From Rhynchopus sp. YZ270_cl-10 (Eukaryota > Euglenozoa > Diplonemea > Diplonemida > Diplonemidae): 64,000 bases of DNA. The notes below the pieces were generated by a model, which was not told where the DNA came from, made no database searches, and saw nothing but the letters and a program-made list of their open reading frames with translations. Both the position numbers and the translations under genes were made by a program. The stretch is from the NCBI GenBank assembly GCA_964035575.1, contig OZ037838.1:1860001-1924000 (forward strand), in the 5' to 3' direction. Positions 49,789 through 61,900 of this stretch are shown one piece after another (positions within the stretch are counted from its first letter, which is position 1; each line of letters begins with the position of its first letter).

Positions 49789-52194
49789 ATATGTTGGAAC
49801 GAAAGAACGTTTTTCGAGCAGTTCCAACATTGTTACATTTACGGTATTTAGTCATCCTTTTTAGTGAATGTGACTAGCATGAGACGCTTTAGTGAAGGAG
49901 GCCAACGTAATAACATTTTTCTTTTTTTCTAATAACTTCTGAATCGAATGACAACGACTGCGAGACCTAGGGTCATCTTACCAACTGTTTGCCTCCGTTG
50001 AGAAAGTCGGCAACGTTTTTTAAAAAATACAAAACCATTTTTTTTCAGTCCTGCGATTTGTTTTCAGTGTGGGCCGAGCCTATCTAGCCTTTATATGTAT
50101 TGAGTTTGTGTTCTATCCGTTTTGTTCGGTGCTTTGGGCCATGGGGGGTGTTTTCATACAAAACTTTTCTTGGGGTGACCGAGCGTTTTTTTGCACAGGC
50201 TCAGGGGTTATTTTTTTTCTGGAAATAATGGCTTTTTTCCAGGTTTGAGATGACGCAATCCTCTTCACAAAGCTATCTTTGGTGATTATTGTTAGCTTCA
50301 TCTTTTACCTCTCTTTTTTTTTGCTTTCTTTTTGTCCCCCTGTACTGTCCACTCACCAAGGTACTGGCATGAGTGGGGCTTTTGTGTTTGAAGTCACTGT
50401 GTCGGCAGCACTTAAAACAGCTGCATAAAATTTACCTGTAAAAAAAAGATATGTGGTAAATTACTAATGATAAATATACATGTGGTCTGGGAAGGTAACG
50501 TTCCACTATGCAACCCTCTCCCCCATTTTGTGACGTTTCCTCACCCTTTTTTTTGCAGTTTCTGATTTTTGTGCAATTCAGAGAGGGGGTGGGAAGGGGG
50601 AAAGGGGAAAGGGGGGTGTTTCTTGTGTTCTGCATGTGTGCTTTTAAAGTAGGTTTAGTTAATATTTTTACACTTTGAAAGGCTTTACGCGCACAAAGTC
50701 GTAAAAATATTTTCTCCGTCGCTACAAATGGTAGAAGGTCTCGTAACACACCGTAAAAACTTGTACTTCCTTTAAATCACTCCATAAGGGCGCGGGAGCA
50801 TATTTTAAAATAAAAATCGCATATTTTTTTGTGTGAGAAGCGCTGCATCGTCAGTCGGAGGTGCCTGCATCAACACCAGTCTTTTCTTCGTGCACGTCAG
50901 TTACAAATTATTCAAAAAAATATAGTATAGTGGAGTTCATCCTCGGGTGTCTACACTAATACAACCAAGTTTTCAAAAAAGAAGAAAAACAAACAATAAT
51001 TGCGTAGGCTGGCTTCTAGTAGTGTGCACCTGATTGATGTTTTTTTTTTTTGAAAATGTGATGATCCCACAGTGCTCCGTCTTGAGCACTTTTACCTTAT
51101 GGGTCCTTATGATGGCTCATATTGCCTCTTCTAATCGAGGCACGATGTAATGGGTGTTGTGTGCGCTGCATTCGTGAGGCTACATAAATTAGCCTTTTTT
51201 TTGCGTTTTGTTTTAGTATAGATGTGTACTGACCACATTAAGCAACACGTGTAGTGCAGTATACACGTGGTCATGTGTGTTGCGTATCTTCATCTTCAGC
51301 TTTTCTGTTCAGTGCTTCGTTCAATGTTTCTGAATCTGTTTCAGTTTATCTTTTCAAGATTTGGTTTTTTCAGAGGTAGGAACTGCAAGACCCCACACAC
51401 GAGAGGGCTGTATTTCAAGTCAAAATTTGTTTTTTTTTTTTTGAGGGGGTACTTCAGAAGGGCCCTCCCAACCTGAACATGTTTTGTTTGCCGAGTTTTT
51501 CTCACATTCTGATTCATTTGTTTCTCCGACTGAGATGCATTTTTAGCACGTTTCAACTACTCTTTGTTTCACACAGACGACACGCCCTCATCTACAGTAG
51601 AGAGGCACGGGACAGCTTTGGTGGAAGTGTCCCGCATGATGCCATCAGCCTTGAGGTGTCTGCACGTTTTCAAAATCCAAGACAACCTACGCTCAGAGTG
51701 GTACATTTTCAACCTGTTTCGCACGCATTTTCCCCGCGATTACTGTTTTTTAGAATCAACAGAGTGTGTTTTACAATTTTTAGATAAAAGAGAAGTGCGT
51801 TCAATTTCATCCTGCTTTTCATTGGAAGAAAATCTTCCGTTTTTTTGGGTCGTAGAACAAAACACTGAGCATTTTTCTATAAAGTGCGGACCATCGTACC
51901 ATGGAATGTATGGTTTTTTTCCCTTTCTTCTCGTGTCTTTTTTTTTCCTTCTTTTCTTCTGGACCAAATTGCGTATCGGGAGCGGGTCTAGTTCAAAAGC
52001 TAAGAGCAAAACCCTGTCATCTCTTCACTGATATTCCTCTTTCTCTGCAAAAAATAATACAAAAAAAACCCCGAACAAACATCATTTCCCCCCTCTATTA
52101 CATCCTTACCACACCAACACTTACCTCAACACAGAACACATTCCTCCTCCTTCCCCCTTTCCTTCCTTCCTTCCTGACAACACAACACCACCAC
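49789..52194. other. T-rich non-coding region upstream of the adenylate cyclase
   Basis: About 2.4 kb. It holds fragments of dispersed repeats (GTCAGTCGGAGGTGCCTGCA near 50851; AGACCTAGGGTCATCTTACC near 49964). ORFs at 51479-52031 are not credible genes. The last 100 bp, C/A-rich, is probably 5' UTR. Confidence 0.5.
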
Positions 52195-54375
52195 ATGGCG
52201 TCTCTAGCCTCCCCTGCAGGCTACTCACCTTTGTCGCACAGAGAGGAAACACTCAACCTTGAGAACGAAACAATGTTGAAGACGATTTTTCAACTTCAAC
52301 AGCAACTTATCGAACGCGACTCCATCATCCACGAACTGCACCACAAGACGCATGTCAAGCAGGAGGACGAGGCGAAGAAACTTGAAATCAAATCGGGCTT
52401 CAGCGTCATCGAAAAACGCCACGTCGACACCTCCAGCACTGATGCGGTTTTGAACGATTCGGTCCACCACTTGATCTATACTCTGACTGAAACGTACAGC
52501 GGACCGGTTGGGGTTTTACTGTTGGATGTACCACAAAACGCTTCCATTGGCGCAACGAACACAGACCTGCGGACACACATTCTTCTCAAAAGCTATTGGG
52601 AGTCGAACAGCAGCCTCCCTACTGCGTCCACCGATGCGCTGCAGAATCTGTCCAGCTTCCGCGACGTCATCACACAGAAGAAGGGCAAAGTCTACAGCGA
52701 CTGGGAGATTTCTGCGATACGTACTGACAGTCCAGACTTTCTTGTATCCGTGAAGCACCTCGGTGTGGTGCCCATCGTGGTCGATGGGATGTCGATTGGC
52801 TTGGTCCTCTTTGTGAACACTACTTTCTCCGAGCGTGACCCACGTTTGGTCAAATCGGTGCTGGCAGAGCTGTGGACGTCTAATGTGCAGCCTCTGATCA
52901 ACGTTGCGCTGGATACGCAGCGTAAGAAGGAGACGGAGTCGATTCTTGTGACAGAGAGTTTGGTGCGTGATGAAATAATTCTGTCGTTGGATACTATCCT
53001 CGATGACGTTGTGAAGTCCGCATTGCACACCACTCCACCAGGGAGGAGCACCAGCGAGCATCTCTGGCGGGTGATTCTGCAGCGTGTTGCCGATTTCTTT
53101 GAGGAGTACTTTCTGTCCGACACGATCGTTGCGGTGACCAACACGGAGGCAAACTTCCGCATCCAAGACCTCCGCACCTCCTCTGGTGGGGGCGGGTCAC
53201 GTCGCGGATCGTTCACACAAAACGACTGCGGAGATCTGCAGTTCATGCACTACGTTTTCTCTGAATCTCTCAAACACGTCCGCAAAACGAAGATGAAGGA
53301 TCTCGCACACCCTGACCTTTCCCAAGCACGTCTCATGCGAGAGGTTATGTCCAAAGGAGAGCCTTTCTACAGCCCAAACTGCAAAGGCATTACCTTTCCG
53401 TGTGGACATATGAAAATGAACTGTCTCCTGTTGGTGCCGATTCTGTTCTGTGAAGAGCCTGTAGGCATGCTTGGGCTTGCGAATGGTGAGTTTTCGGTGT
53501 CTAGCGGAAGGATTTTGCAGAGTGTCTTCACGACGTTCTGGTCGATGATCGTTAAGGCGACGATTATGAGCGAGTCGCAGAAGGTTCTGAACGCAGCCCT
53601 GCCCTGCGCCATCTCCGACCGCGTCAAGAACGGCGAAAAAATCGCGGACTGCTACCCAACTGCAACTGTTCTGTTCGCTGACATTGTTGGCTTCACTGAG
53701 TTCACCAAAGAGCTTGACTCATACGAAGTGGTGGAGTACAGCAATCTCATCTTCACTAGACTTGACGATTTAGTCCAAAAATACCAGCTCGAAAAGATCA
53801 AGGTGATTGGAGACTGCTACATGGTGGCTGGTGGGCTTCTCAATAAAAGCGGCAAGAACACTTCGAAGGTCACAGACCGTGCGCAACAGTCGCAAATGCG
53901 CGACATCGTCAACTTCGGGATGCGCATCCTCAACGAGGCTGTTCTCATCAATAAGGACACTTCAGGGTGTTCGCAGAAGATCCGCGACAAGCTGAAGGTG
54001 ATGCCACTCCAATTCCGCATCGGCGTCAGCGAAGGCCCCCTCACAGCCGGCGTCTTTGGAACCGGCAAGGTACAGTACGATGTGTTAGGCGCAACAGTCA
54101 ACCTCGCATCCCGCCTGGAGTCCAGCGGAAGAGCTGGAGGCATCCAGGTCAGTTCGACCATCTACGACGAGCTGTCCAAGGAAGGCTACACATTCGAAAA
54201 GCGTAAACCGATCTGTCTCAAGGGGCTTGGCCTGCGCCAGACGTACTTCCTGCTTGGAGGTGGCGACGTGTCGGTGTCGGTCCACGCGCCACCTCAAAAG
54301 TCGCCACTACCCGAGCACTCCCCAAAGTCACCCATCTCACCTTCCGGCATTTCCCCAATGATTAGGGCAGGATGA
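52195..54375 (+). CDS. Class III adenylate cyclase with N-terminal GAF-like regions
   Basis: 726 residues from the ATG at 52195, after an A/C-rich leader; an upstream in-frame ATG at 51901 would add low-complexity residues. Residues 20-50 form a coiled coil. Residues about 75-235 and 260-450 look like two GAF-type sensory domains (VGVLLLDV; VPILFCEEPVGMLGLANGE). The cyclase domain spans about 470-700. Metal-binding Asp496 (LFADIVGF) and Asp540 (IGDCYM) are present, with transition-state Asn636 and Arg640 (TVNLASR). Lys536 and Asp629 are the pair that selects adenine, so it should convert ATP to cAMP. No membrane segments, so probably soluble and active as a dimer. Single exon; ligand unknown. 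Confidence 0.92.
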   Translation: MASLASPAGYSPLSHREETLNLENETMLKTIFQLQQQLIERDSIIHELHHKTHVKQEDEAKKLEIKSGFSVIEKRHVDTSSTDAVLNDSVHHLIYTLTETYSGPVGVLLLDVPQNASIGATNTDLRTHILLKSYWESNSSLPTASTDALQNLSSFRDVITQKKGKVYSDWEISAIRTDSPDFLVSVKHLGVVPIVVDGMSIGLVLFVNTTFSERDPRLVKSVLAELWTSNVQPLINVALDTQRKKETESILVTESLVRDEIILSLDTILDDVVKSALHTTPPGRSTSEHLWRVILQRVADFFEEYFLSDTIVAVTNTEANFRIQDLRTSSGGGGSRRGSFTQNDCGDLQFMHYVFSESLKHVRKTKMKDLAHPDLSQARLMREVMSKGEPFYSPNCKGITFPCGHMKMNCLLLVPILFCEEPVGMLGLANGEFSVSSGRILQSVFTTFWSMIVKATIMSESQKVLNAALPCAISDRVKNGEKIADCYPTATVLFADIVGFTEFTKELDSYEVVEYSNLIFTRLDDLVQKYQLEKIKVIGDCYMVAGGLLNKSGKNTSKVTDRAQQSQMRDIVNFGMRILNEAVLINKDTSGCSQKIRDKLKVMPLQFRIGVSEGPLTAGVFGTGKVQYDVLGATVNLASRLESSGRAGGIQVSSTIYDELSKEGYTFEKRKPICLKGLGLRQTYFLLGGGDVSVSVHAPPQKSPLPEHSPKSPISPSGISPMIRAG

Positions 54376-55137
54376 GCCTTTTGAGAATAAAATGCAATGA
54401 AATGACATTCTCAGTTGAGGGTGTCTCTGTGTTATCATTTTTTTTATGTCCAACTTTATGTGTGGTTGCCTGTACAGCTCAATACGTAGGATGTAAAATG
54501 CAGAGGTGGCTCTGAGTATGTCCTGTAGTAAATTGGTTGGTTGCCTTACTCTATCAGAAGGCTTGGTTTTTATTCTTTCTTTCCCCGATTCTTTCCTTCC
54601 CCCAATGCGACACATGGCTGGTAAGGCCTGTGCAGCAGTAAGGACAAAGAAGGACGAATACCAATCGAAAAATACAAAATTTTGTCAAATTGACTCAATA
54701 CAAAAATAATAGTAAAGAACTCGATACAAACAGCCTATCAATTACTTTTACAGAAATATTCCCCCCCTACCCCTTTGAATTAAAAAAAAACGGAAGCAAA
54801 AAAAAAACATAAAACCAGAGCAAAACAGAGAACCAAACCATTTTTCTAAGATGTGTGCACGAGAGGCGCCTTCATCTTTTAAGGGTTCTCTTTTTTCCCT
54901 ATTTTTTACCTACTTTTTTAAACCTAATTATCCACCATGGGTGGTAGGCGTTCTCTGATAGACTTCGACATTGTGCAGATATCTACCCCAGTTGGTTGTA
55001 AATGTGATTGTTGCAACCTTTACCTGATCACGATGTACGCAAACTGTCTTTCAGTCAACTCATCGAAAGAAGAACCAGCGATGTGATGCAGGCTATGGGT
55101 TCGGTTCCACAGAACCCCTTAATTGCTACCAAACCAC

Positions 55138-55205
55138 CTAGTCATAAAACACTAGTCATTTTTTGGACTAGAGCACTGCTAGTCGTCCCCATGACTAGAC
55201 CGTGG
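55138..55205. repeat. Hairpin of ACTAG units
   Basis: CTAGTCAT, ACTAGTCATT, GGACTAGAG, GCTAGTC and ATGACTAGAC alternate in orientation and can form competing hairpins. Confidence 0.5.
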
Positions 55206-55548
55206 GTTGTTGGTGTCTCAACCAAAACCAAATAATTTAAGAGAGCTTTTTTTTTTTGAAAGAACGCGAAAAAACAAAAATTCCCCCCGAAATCCCCGAT
55301 GGTTTCACCCCTTAGAAGGAGGCGCTTGCCAATTGCAGCCTCGCCCGTACCCCTATATGCGAATATGTATTGTATGAGATTCCTAAGCACGAGAGGCTCA
55401 GGTTCATCTCTGGGGCATCTGAAAAGGGCTACCTGATAGGGGGAGACACTGTGTGACGTTGTGAGACGATAAAATAGTGAGACCCCTTGAGACCCTGTAT
55501 TGTAACAAAAAAATAATCCGTCTCACCCTTTTCAGATGACCCAAATCA

Positions 55549-55697
55549 CTTTTCTTTTTTCTTTTTTCTTTTTTCTTTTTTCTTTTTTCTTTTTTCTTTT
55601 TTCTTTTTTCTTTTTTCTTTTTTCTTTTTTCTTTTTTCTTTTTTCTTTTTTCTTTTTTCTTTTTTCTTTTTTCTTTTTTCTTTTTTCTTTTTTCTTT
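55549..55697 (+). repeat. (CTTTTTT)n minisatellite
   Basis: About 21 copies of a 7-bp unit. Three frames are open on each strand, giving spurious Lys/Arg/Glu or Phe/Leu/Ser ORFs. A stem-loop motif copy follows at 55711. Confidence 0.93.
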
Positions 55698-57495
55698 TCT
55701 TTCATTTCCAGGCACAAGAGGCTTAGGATCATCTTATAAACTTTTCTTTTGTCTTTTTTTCCACAAGCGAAGGCTTGTTGACAAAGAAAAGAACAACCTA
55801 CCTATGTACGGGCAACGGTTTGCGGGTTTTTTGATGATCAGTAATTATTATGTTATGAACAAAATAATTCAATACACTCGTGTTTCTATGATCTAGTTTT
55901 GCGTGCAAAATGTTTCTCCATGTATTGCATTGAACAAGATGGTGGTTCCGTGCATATCATAGAACCTGGCGCCTTGTGTCTCCCAAAAACTTACAAAAGC
56001 GTTATGTGAAGTGTTGAAGGAAAAATAAAATTATTTCAAAAAAAAAGGTGTCGGTCCAAAATGAGTTCTCTTTAAATCTTCATGTTTCATCGCTAGAGGA
56101 AATGGTTTGTTTTTTGACTAATATTTTAGAACGAAATCACTTAAACGGGGGTGTCCGTCACAAACAGCTGGGCTCCCTTTTTTTTCCCCCGTGAGATTTG
56201 ACTTTAGTGCAGGACTCACTTTCACCAATGAGGACAGCATGGTTTCAGTCCACCCTGTTTGCTTCTTATTAGTAGTACTCTGGTCACACCATAGGGCTAG
56301 AAGTATCTATGACGCATTTTTTTTGTGAACCGCCTCCGTTCTCTTACGGTACGGAACACCACCCACGTCCCACTTTTAGTGCGTTTTAGCATTTCAGCCG
56401 CTCTTTCTTTTCACCCACCCGCTTTACTTCATACCCGAACCACATCACGTACGTGCCACATTGTGAACTCTGGTTGGGGAAATGCCATCATCCTCCGACT
56501 CCCTGGAATCTCACGCAGCTGATGCTGCGCGATAAACGAACGTGATCAAAAAAAAAGGTGACTAAGCACATACTAAGCACAGCTTTACTTAAAAAAAACA
56601 ACAAATGACTGATGAATAAACCAAAGAATAATCAGACTAAGCACATAGAGGCTTAGGTTCATCTGATACAAAACTCTTCTTCTTCTTTGCATCCCCTTAC
56701 AAAGCACACGGCTTCATCTTACAAAACCTTTTTGGTTCTCTTATCCTTGAGGCGTGTGCAGGACGCCCTTTGGATTGTACTCTCACCGTTTTTGAGTGGA
56801 AGCGAGATTATCTTCTTTTAAGCGAAACGGAGATACGAGCTCTATCCATCTTAACCTCAACTCTGATCGTTTTTCTCTTTCTTTTGTCGGATGGATGCGA
56901 TCAACAAACAAGAAACAACGAACAAAGAAAGGGGGGGTATTTTGTTTTTGTTTCTTTTCCGACGTTTTTGAAATTCTGTACAATTGTATACAATACGGTA
57001 CTGAGAAGAATATTTAGTTGGAAAAACAAAATCTACCATTATATAGGAGCGGGACAATCGGAAGGGAGACAACTACATTGATTTTACACCCTCTACGTAC
57101 AGTACAAGAGGCGTCTGTACAGTATCTGTGTTCACTTCCCCCTTTCATACGTTCAGTTTACCTGTTAATACAGTTACAATATACTAGTCACGTGTTACTT
57201 CTCGTTCGAATTTTCTGGTACTCTGCACGCCTGAGTTTCGCTCATTGATTGGGACGGCGTGCCACTTGGTTAGGTACCCGAGTTGCAAGGCCCGTTCTGT
57301 TTTATTTTTAGGCCGTGAAAAAATCATTTATTTACCTCCCTTTTTCTCTCTCTCTCTCTCTGCTGTTGTCATCCTCCCTGAGTTGTATGTGTGTGCTGCT
57401 TGAAACTCTGTTTTCATTTTTGTATTTCGAGTCAACTTTTTTACGATCCCCCTTTTTCCATGGAGGGGCTCCAAATACGTTCTCCGTTGTTTTTA

Positions 57496-57583
57496 CACGA
57501 CGGTGAAGTACGTGACTTGACTTGTGGCGCCGTTGGCTTGCAAAGGTGCCACATAAGGCAAGTTGTTTACTTCCACCTCGTCG
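57496..57583. mobile_element. Short MITE related to 2299-2527
   Basis: Begins CACGACGGTGAAGTA and ends TTTACTTCCACCTCGTCG, an imperfect inverted match. Inside is a CTTGTGGCGCC/GGTGCCACA hairpin. Confidence 0.55.
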
Positions 57584-58971
57584 CGAAGGGTATGTTCACA
57601 CACAACTCCCTTCTCGTGTGTAATTATTTCGTCAGTAGATCGGTGGTGGGGGGGTTTTTATCTTTCAAGCTTTTGTCGTTTCTTTCTCTCTCTTTTTTAT
57701 TTGACAAAATTAACTTGAAGAAAAACAGAACAGCCATGCAACTACCTTTTCCCTCTTTTATTGTGTTCTTATTTTTTCGCTGTAATACAGTATTCCATTT
57801 TTGGATTTTCCTTTTTTTTGCAAAGATCTGTGTGCACGTGAGGCACATTAGAATCTTTCAAATTTTCTATTTTTTTTTTCCAAATATTTTAGTGCCCCCC
57901 TCTCTGTACCCCAACCTTCTCTTCCTTCCTCTTTCCTTTCTCTCTCTCTCTTTTCCCTCCATGGGTGTGACTCAGTACATTTATAAGAGAAATTTCGTCA
58001 TCCATTCCGTTCTCGATGATGAGTTGGGTGTTTTCCCCCCAAAAAAGAAGTTTTTGTTCCGACTGACGAGCGGTTGTGCACCGCTCTTTCTCTTACGGTA
58101 CGGGAAAGTCATTAGGTTTCCTTTTCTTTTTTACACCTTCTGTTTGTCCGCAGGGTATTTTGTGCTTTCATCCGGATGGCTGGCATCGTACAGTGGGTCA
58201 GTAGGAAGTGCCTGCATCAACAACTACAGTTTGTCTGTAAAACCCTTCACTCTCCTTTTATTGATGTGAAAAGGGATCCAAGAAAGCAAGAACCCACACC
58301 AAGAAAAAGAACCCAACACACACAGTCGGTACAATGTCTCATCATCCACACACTCCGTCTAACCTTCAAAAGAGGAGACACGTTGTTTTTTTTGAACCAG
58401 TCTTTTGATATGGTGATTTTTCTTTCATTCTTTTGTTTTTTTCTGAATTTCCTTTATTTCAAAAAAAGAGGTGCTTTTTTGTACTGATCTTCGAGAGGGG
58501 CTGTCCTGTCCCCCTTATGGTTGAGGTGTTATTCGTTTATTTTTTTTTTTGTATTTCGAAACCAATATTTCTGAATTTTCAAGTCAAATTTTAGTTCTTT
58601 TTTGGGTGGGGGGAGACTCCACTCGGGACTCCAGGGGGGGAGGTATAACAAATGCACCTGGGCCTTGTCAGATTTCGGGTATGAACATTCCGAAGAAAAA
58701 AAAAAGAATTACCATTTCCCCCACCCTATACCTTTCCACCTTTTGCACCGCACTCTGCCCTGCCGTTTCCGTTCCCTCACCCTTCGCACCCTCCCCCAAC
58801 AGAACACACACCCCCCTTGGTAATGTAACGAGGTACCAACACTCATCCCTTTTTTTTCCCCCACATTTTTGTTTTGGGTACTACATTCGACGAAACGCTT
58901 TTGGGGACCACATTTTTTGAGGGACAATCCACACCTGTGAACGGAGGTACCCTCCTTCTCTTCTGCACACG

Positions 58972-61900
58972 ATGCCTCTTGACGGCCCCTCCGCAGTACG
59001 GTTCCGTCACATGAGTGCACCTACGATGCGTGGGTCTGCTTCGTTCCCTGCCAGTGCCCCTGTACTGCGTCCCAATGCACATCATGAGGCAGTGAGCTAC
59101 ACCGACTGTGTCATCGCCATGGTGCATGCTCTTAGAGAGAGTGCTCCGTTGTGTGTCCCGCAGACATCAGACCTGGCGAGCCCGCAGATGCTTCACGATG
59201 AAGCGGTGTATTTGCAGCAGCAAACCCCAGTCAGCGACAGCGACCTGCCCACCACAGAGCGGCTGACAAATGTGCAGCGCTTTCAGCTCTCCGAGGGGAT
59301 TACCGTGAGCAGCATCGCGCCGGCGATTTTTGCGAGAATAATGTGCTGGTGTGGTGTGACAATGGATGAGTTCCTCGCAGACTGGTGCGCGACGTTTGGG
59401 ACAGTCAGCTCTGCACCAAGCCGAGGTAAAAGCGCGTCCGCCTTTGTAACCTCCGCTTCAGGCCGCTTCCTCATGAAGACCATCAATCTGGAGGAGTTCA
59501 CCTCCCTGCATGTCATGCTGCCGTCGTACTATGCACATCTGTTGGACAATCCGAACTCGCTTCTCCCACGCCATTTCGGCGCTTTTTCAGTAAAACGTAC
59601 TAGAGTGCACGATCAGAAGTGGTTTACCATAATGCCCAACATCGTACACCACACTGGCGGTGTGCTGCGTGTGTACGACCTGAAGGGTTCCACATACCAC
59701 AGAGCTGCGTCGGAACGTGATGCTGCAGCTTCTCCACCGCTTCTGAAGGACAACGATTTGCTGCAGAGACGTGAACGCTTTACGGTGACATCGGTGGCAC
59801 GTAAGATGCTCCTCGCGCAGCTGGAGGCAGACGTGGCGTGGCTGGCGTCGACGAACCGTATGGACTATTCGCTTCTTGTAGGTGTGTGCGGTGCGGATCA
59901 AGCGCGGTGGAAGCCCTGTGGGTACACGGTGCTGCACGACAGCGCTGCTGCGCCCATCGTGTGTGCAGGGATTATTGACATTCTGCAAGATTATAACCTC
60001 AAAAAGCAGGTCGCGCACACATTGAAAACGACAGTCGGTGCGCCGGAGCAGGAGCTCAGCACGGTGCCCGCTGCAAGCTATGGGAAGCGCTTTTTGGCGT
60101 TCATGTCGTCGTCGCTCTTTGAGAAGGAGCGTGATGCGTACATCAACTTCTTTCTCGATCCTGAGCAGACAGCAGCGTCGCAGCGCTCTGCACTGCACCG
60201 TGACGATGCGATCGCTGCTGGGGATGTGGTGGGGCGCACACACAACGAGGTGCTCACGCTTGACGTCATGTCGCCCAACGTACGTTCCCTTGTCGTTGTC
60301 TCCGAGGTGCGCCTGCCTGCCACCACACACCGTGCAGAGACACAGCGTCCAGGGTCGCCAGAGGTCGCGCCAGAAGACGGTACACGGTTTCCCTCGGAAC
60401 CGGCCGAGGCACGAGAGGAGGACAATATGCTGCTGTACACCTGCAAGAGTGGCAGTGATGTCCCCGTGAACGTGGTTGGCCCTGTGTCGCGTGGTGATAT
60501 GCTGGTCCCCAGTGGTCGTAGCGATGGTACTGCAGTCGCAGTGCCGCAAGGCTGTGCTGCCCCCGCATATGTGTTTGGCGTAGTGGAGAGTGTCCCGACA
60601 CGCATGCACCACCCCAGCACTGCAGCAACGAAGTACACAGTCGTGCGTGCGACCGTGTCGGCGCACTGCATAGTGGACGAGAAGATCCCTTGGATGAAGC
60701 TGGTCCTCAGCGATACGCACAGCGGCCTGGGAAGCCAGGCGATGTGGGTTGCCGCGAACGACGATGAAGCTGTTGCACTTACGCGGTCCTGTGCGCTCAA
60801 CCCCACTGGGCTGTCGTACGTTAAGATGTACGAAATGTGGCTCACAATCGACTGGCTTGCAGGGGAGATGACAAAGGACACTGAGGTCATCCCTATCCGT
60901 TGCGACTCAAACATCGTGATGGAGAGTGTGAGCAGGCACATCGCACAGCGGCGCCACAAAGCTGCGTCTAACGTGCAGGCCTTCTCGGGTGCGAAGCCAC
61001 GTCTCGACAACAGTCTTTTGATGTCGTCGTTCTCGATGCCCAGCGCTGCAGAGGTGCCGCTTGGGCAGCTCACACCACGCAGTTCTGTTGTCGTGAAGCG
61101 TGCCGAGACGTCGTTGGGTGGGTGGATCAGGAACTGGCTGTTCAGGCGCAACACGTCGTCGTTCTCGCACTTTGCGGAGATTGCACGCGACCACTACCGT
61201 GCAAACCAGACGTGCGCGTCGTCTGCTCTGGTCAAGGGTCCTGGCGTACTCAAGCGGGTTCTCTCCTACCTCGCCATCCCCGACCTTGGCAGCGTTGCGC
61301 GTGTGTGCCGGCAGTGGCACCAACACTCCCTCTCGCAAGACCTATGGGAGGCACTACTGCAGCTGTACAGCATTCCCGTAGGCGACGTCGGTTCCATCAC
61401 CGTGCATGCGAAGCAGCGCTACCAGCACGCACGCCGCTCACACCTCCTCAAGTCCGAGAAGTGGAACGAAGACTTCGGCCTGCGCTACCCTCTGTACGGC
61501 GCTGGGAGGCAGCGCCTGCTGAAATGTGCTGGGGAGCTTGACTTATATGACATGGCGTTTCAACGGGTGGGGGTATGGCCTTTGGTTTTGCTGAATGTTC
61601 TCAACAATCCTTTACGCATTCTGAACACTTTTTTACCACACTTTTTTGTTCACTGCTATCTCTTTGGCAATATTCCAACACCACACCACAGCCACCACAC
61701 CGCATCATCGTCGACTTTGCCCTCTTCAAGCGTGAACGCAGCCACTGTGCGCCCTCGGCAGAGGTGTGGGAGGTCGACAAGGCGTTCCCTTCGCTGTGGC
61801 CCAACCTCCGTAGGCAGTACCTGCGCAGTCTCTTCACGCTGCGCTTTGAGACGACAGCACCGGAGCACAGCTCCGCAACGGAAAGGTATCCACACCATCA

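Larger units (their letters stand above)
54376..58971. other. Long T-rich non-coding region with small repeats
   Basis: About 4.6 kb between the cyclase and the PIP kinase gene. It includes hairpins of CTAGTC units (55138-55203), a 7-bp minisatellite, copies of the stem-loop motif (54857, 55382, 55711, 56559, 56637), a small MITE and an 80-bp dispersed repeat (58150-58230). ORFs such as 57391-58269 are hydrophobic translations of pyrimidine tracts and are not credible genes. Confidence 0.5.

Noticed and set aside
51479..52031. ORFs upstream of the adenylate cyclase
   Set aside because: Low-complexity ends, no domain, and no splice logic linking them to the cyclase.
55404..55739. Lys-rich and Phe-rich ORFs over the CTTTTTT array
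   Set aside because: Produced by a 7-bp unit without stops.
57391..58269. 292-residue ORF before the PIP kinase gene
   Set aside because: Hydrophobic translation of C/T-rich spacer, overlapping dispersed repeats; no family resemblance.
59587..61154. Minus-strand ORFs of more than 350 residues under the PIP kinase gene
   Set aside because: Antisense shadows; the plus strand carries conserved kinase motifs and good splice sites.
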